Shown one piece after another: positions 13,981 to 15,920 of a DNA stretch of 15,920 bases. Positions within the stretch are counted from its first letter, which is position 1. Each line of letters starts with the position of its first letter. Below the pieces are notes generated by a model. That model was given only the letters and a program-made list of their open reading frames with translations, did no database searches and was not told the DNA's origin. This DNA comes from Bifidobacterium breve (lineage in GTDB: Bacteria > Actinomycetota > Acidimicrobiia > Acidimicrobiales > Ilumatobacteraceae), in the NCBI GenBank assembly GCA_943325425.2, contig CALPPJ020000004.1:1-15920 (forward strand), in the 5' to 3' direction. A program made the position numbers and the translations under genes.

Positions 13981-15141
13981 ATGTTGCGCTACCTCACCGC
14001 CGGCGAATCCCATGGTCAAGCCTTAGTTGTCATTGTTGAAGGTCTCCCCGCAGGATTGCCCATCACCGTCGAAGATATTCAAATCGAACTCTCCCGTCGC
14101 CGTCTCGGATATGGACGAGGACCGCGCCAACGATTTGAACAAGATGAGGTGACCCTTGTTGGCGGTGTTCGCCACGGCCGCACCCTCGGTTCGCCAGTCG
14201 CCATTGAGATTAAAAACAGTGAGTGGTTTCGCTCTGATAAGTGGCACAAGGAAATGGATCCCGCCCCAGGGGCCACTGCTGATCCATTGACCAAAGTCCG
14301 ACCCGGTCACGCCGATCTAGCAGGTATGCAAAAGTACGGCTTCACAGACGCTCGCGATGTCCTAGAACGCGCGAGCGCCCGCGAAACTGCTGCTCGAGTT
14401 GCCGCTGGAGCGTTGGCGAAAGCACTACTTCGAACGATTGGTATTGAGGTCATCTCACACGTCATCGCGATGGGACCAGCTAAATCTGACGGTACCGCGC
14501 GACCGTTGCCATCTGATCTGGCGCAAGTTGACGATTCGCCCGTTCGTAGTTTTGACGTTGAAGCCGGTGAACGAATGGTCACCGAAATTGAACAAGCAGC
14601 CAAAGAAGGAGATTCTCTTGGCGGAATTGTTGAAGTACTCGCTTACGGTGTTCCCGTCGGACTTGGTTCGCACGTTCACTGGGACCGCAAAATTGATGCA
14701 TTACTCGCTCAGGCCATCATGAGCATTCAAGCCGTCAAGGGCGTAGAAATTGGCGATGGTTTTGAAGTTGCCTCGAGGCGGGGCAGTGTTGGCCATGATC
14801 CGATTCATTGGGACGCCGAAAATGAGCGTTTTGCCCGCACCGGAACTCTTGCCGGCGGAACCGAAGGTGGCATTACAACTGGTGAACTTTTAGTCGTGCG
14901 TGCTGCGATGAAGCCACTCGCCACTCTCAATCGACCAACATTGCCAACTGTTGACGTCATCACGAAAGAATCCGGTGTTTCATTTAAAGAGCGCACCGAT
15001 GTCACTGCTGTGCCGGCGATGGGTGTTGTTGCCGAAACAATGGTGGCGCTTGTACTAGCAGCCGAAGCACAACGTAAGTTCGGCGGAGATTCGGTGACTG
15101 AGTTTGTCCGCAACGCGTCGACTGCAACCCAGCCTTTATGA
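13981..15141 (+). CDS. aroC: Chorismate synthase
   Basis: Last shikimate-pathway step: conversion of 5-enolpyruvylshikimate-3-phosphate to chorismate, using reduced FMN. The 386-residue protein starts MLRYLTAGESHG, with catalytic H11, and has the family block SRRRLGYGRGPRQ (38-50). RPGHADLAGMQKYGFTDARD (107-126) carries catalytic H110, followed by VLERASARETAARVAAGA. Later come GGTEGGITTGE and DVTAVPAMGVVAE. Length and start agree with actinobacterial homologues. There is no Shine-Dalgarno; a TAACCT box 7 nt upstream suggests its own leaderless transcript besides read-through from aroE. Its stop overlaps the aroK ATG by 4 nt. Confidence 0.97.
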   Translation: MLRYLTAGESHGQALVVIVEGLPAGLPITVEDIQIELSRRRLGYGRGPRQRFEQDEVTLVGGVRHGRTLGSPVAIEIKNSEWFRSDKWHKEMDPAPGATADPLTKVRPGHADLAGMQKYGFTDARDVLERASARETAARVAAGALAKALLRTIGIEVISHVIAMGPAKSDGTARPLPSDLAQVDDSPVRSFDVEAGERMVTEIEQAAKEGDSLGGIVEVLAYGVPVGLGSHVHWDRKIDALLAQAIMSIQAVKGVEIGDGFEVASRRGSVGHDPIHWDAENERFARTGTLAGGTEGGITTGELLVVRAAMKPLATLNRPTLPTVDVITKESGVSFKERTDVTAVPAMGVVAETMVALVLAAEAQRKFGGDSVTEFVRNASTATQPL

Positions 15142-15692
15142 ATCAACCCCGTTCATCAACTCCTCACGTTGTATTGGTGGGACTGATGGGCACGGGAAAA
15201 AGCACCGTAGGAAGACGACTCGCTCACAAACTGGGCTGGGAGTTTCTCGATACTGATGACGAAATCAACCGTGTCACCGGGCAGACGGTTCGCCAGATTT
15301 TTGAATCCGAGGGTGAAGAGGTTTTCCGTCAACTTGAGCACGAAGCTCTCGTTTCGGCCCTACAGCATTCCAGTCCCCACATCATCGCAGGCGCAGGTGG
15401 CGTCATTTTGCGGGCCGACAACCGCGAACTATTGCAAACTGCCAAACATGTTGTCTGGCTCAACGCGCCACTTCATGTCCTTGTAGAAAGAATCGGACAA
15501 CGAGCGGTGAAGGGCGATGGTCATCGTCCCCTCATTGATGGCGACCCTGCCGCAAGGTTGGAAAAGTTATATGCCGACAGAGAATCTTTGTATCGCGATG
15601 TGTCATCTGTTGAGATTGATGTTGAGGGACTGCAGATTCCTGAAGTCATTGACCAGATATTGGCCACGACGGGTTTGGAGGCAAAATTATGA
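15138..15692 (+). CDS. aroK: Shikimate kinase
   Basis: ATP-dependent phosphorylation of shikimate at the 3-hydroxyl. The 184-residue protein has the P-loop GLMGTGKST (15-23) and the FLDTDDEI block with D38 and D40, of which D40 matches the shikimate-binding D34 of M. tuberculosis. It also has FRQLE with R64, the lid arginine R130 in HRPLI, and R148 in YADRESLY. The usual Walker B-like GGG triplet reads A86-G87-G88 in IIAGAGGVIL, a modest deviation. It starts in an ATGA overlap with aroC and ends in an ATGA overlap with aroB, so the three are translationally coupled. Confidence 0.96.
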   Translation: MNQPRSSTPHVVLVGLMGTGKSTVGRRLAHKLGWEFLDTDDEINRVTGQTVRQIFESEGEEVFRQLEHEALVSALQHSSPHIIAGAGGVILRADNRELLQTAKHVVWLNAPLHVLVERIGQRAVKGDGHRPLIDGDPAARLEKLYADRESLYRDVSSVEIDVEGLQIPEVIDQILATTGLEAKL

Positions 15693-15920
15693 CGACTCAT
15701 CGCATTGATGTCCGTATTCCTGGACGCGAATATCCCGTTCTTATTGGACACGGAGTGTCTCAGGAGATCGGTCAATGGCTTCCCACAACGGCTCGTCGAG
15801 CAATTGTGGTGACGCAAAAAGAGATTCCAGTTTCTCTTGATCTTCCGATTGAGTCAAAGGTTGTCACCATCGCCCAAGGAGAAAATGCGAAGTCGTTGTT
15901 GACGATCGAGAGTCTGTGTC
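15689..15920 (+). CDS. aroB: 3-dehydroquinate synthase (partial, N-terminus only)
   Basis: Converts DAHP to 3-dehydroquinate with NAD and a divalent metal; second step of the shikimate pathway. Only 77 codons are in the window. They show RIPGREYPVLIGHGV (9-23), a strand ARRAIVVTQ (35-43) that starts the NAD-binding fold, and VTIAQGENAKSL (59-70), the conserved glycine-glutamate-lysine block. The ATG overlaps the aroK stop (ATGA), with GGAGG 7 nt upstream. Identity is supported by the motif and by the position after aroC-aroK. Confidence 0.93.
   Translation, partial: MTTHRIDVRIPGREYPVLIGHGVSQEIGQWLPTTARRAIVVTQKEIPVSLDLPIESKVVTIAQGENAKSLLTIESLC

Noticed and set aside
1..15920. Mobile elements, CRISPR arrays, toxin-antitoxin or defence genes
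   Set aside because: No transposase, integrase, spaced repeat array or defence-type domain was seen on either strand. The gene content is core metabolism and translation.

Overview
The window is an ordinary chromosomal housekeeping segment. It most likely comes from an actinobacterium of moderate G+C content, and a freshwater or marine Acidimicrobiia-type lineage is my best guess. The reasons are: a DUF3151 gene (a family essentially confined to Actinobacteria); the conserved order alaS-ruvX-mltG-aroE-aroC-aroK-aroB, which closely parallels the mycobacterial arrangement; mixed ATG/GTG starts; and several transcription-unit starts that look leaderless, with a TANNNT box 6-9 nt before the start codon. 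The lineage is inferred from gene content and composition, not from a search.

Left part (1-2956). Two minus-strand genes come first: an M18 aminopeptidase cut off by the window edge and a histidine phosphatase 18 nt upstream of it. Divergent from these is an alpha/beta hydrolase, which converges with a 107-residue two-helix membrane protein of unknown function; the two overlap tail to tail by 19 nt.

Middle part (3026-7970). A tight plus-strand run holds DUF3151, a MobA-like nucleotidyltransferase, a single-domain rhodanese and ribonuclease D, with overlaps of 26 and 8 nt. A 261-nt gap follows. It has no recognised gene, but contains a repeated TTTTCAGG motif and a possible 43-codon ORF that ends in a GTGA overlap with the next gene. 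Then come a 68-residue protein with a basic head and an acidic tail, and the ribosome-associated GTPase TypA/BipA.

Right part (7983-15920). A minus-strand cysteine-rich protein resembling the YkgJ/DUF3109 metal-chelating group converges on typA. It is divergent from alaS across a 62-nt promoter region that holds an inverted repeat. A long plus-strand cluster follows: alaS, ruvX, mltG, aroE, aroC, aroK and the start of aroB, most joined by 1-4 nt overlaps. AlaRS charges tRNA-Ala, RuvX acts in RNA/DNA metabolism, MltG ends glycan strands during peptidoglycan synthesis, and AroB/E/K/C carry out four of the shikimate-pathway steps leading to chorismate.

I found no mobile element, CRISPR array, tRNA, rRNA or obvious defence system, and nothing amounting to a new multi-gene system. 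The observations most worth following up are the leaderless-start pattern, the leader region before typA, the bipolar small protein in front of typA, and the cysteine-rich protein divergent from alaS.
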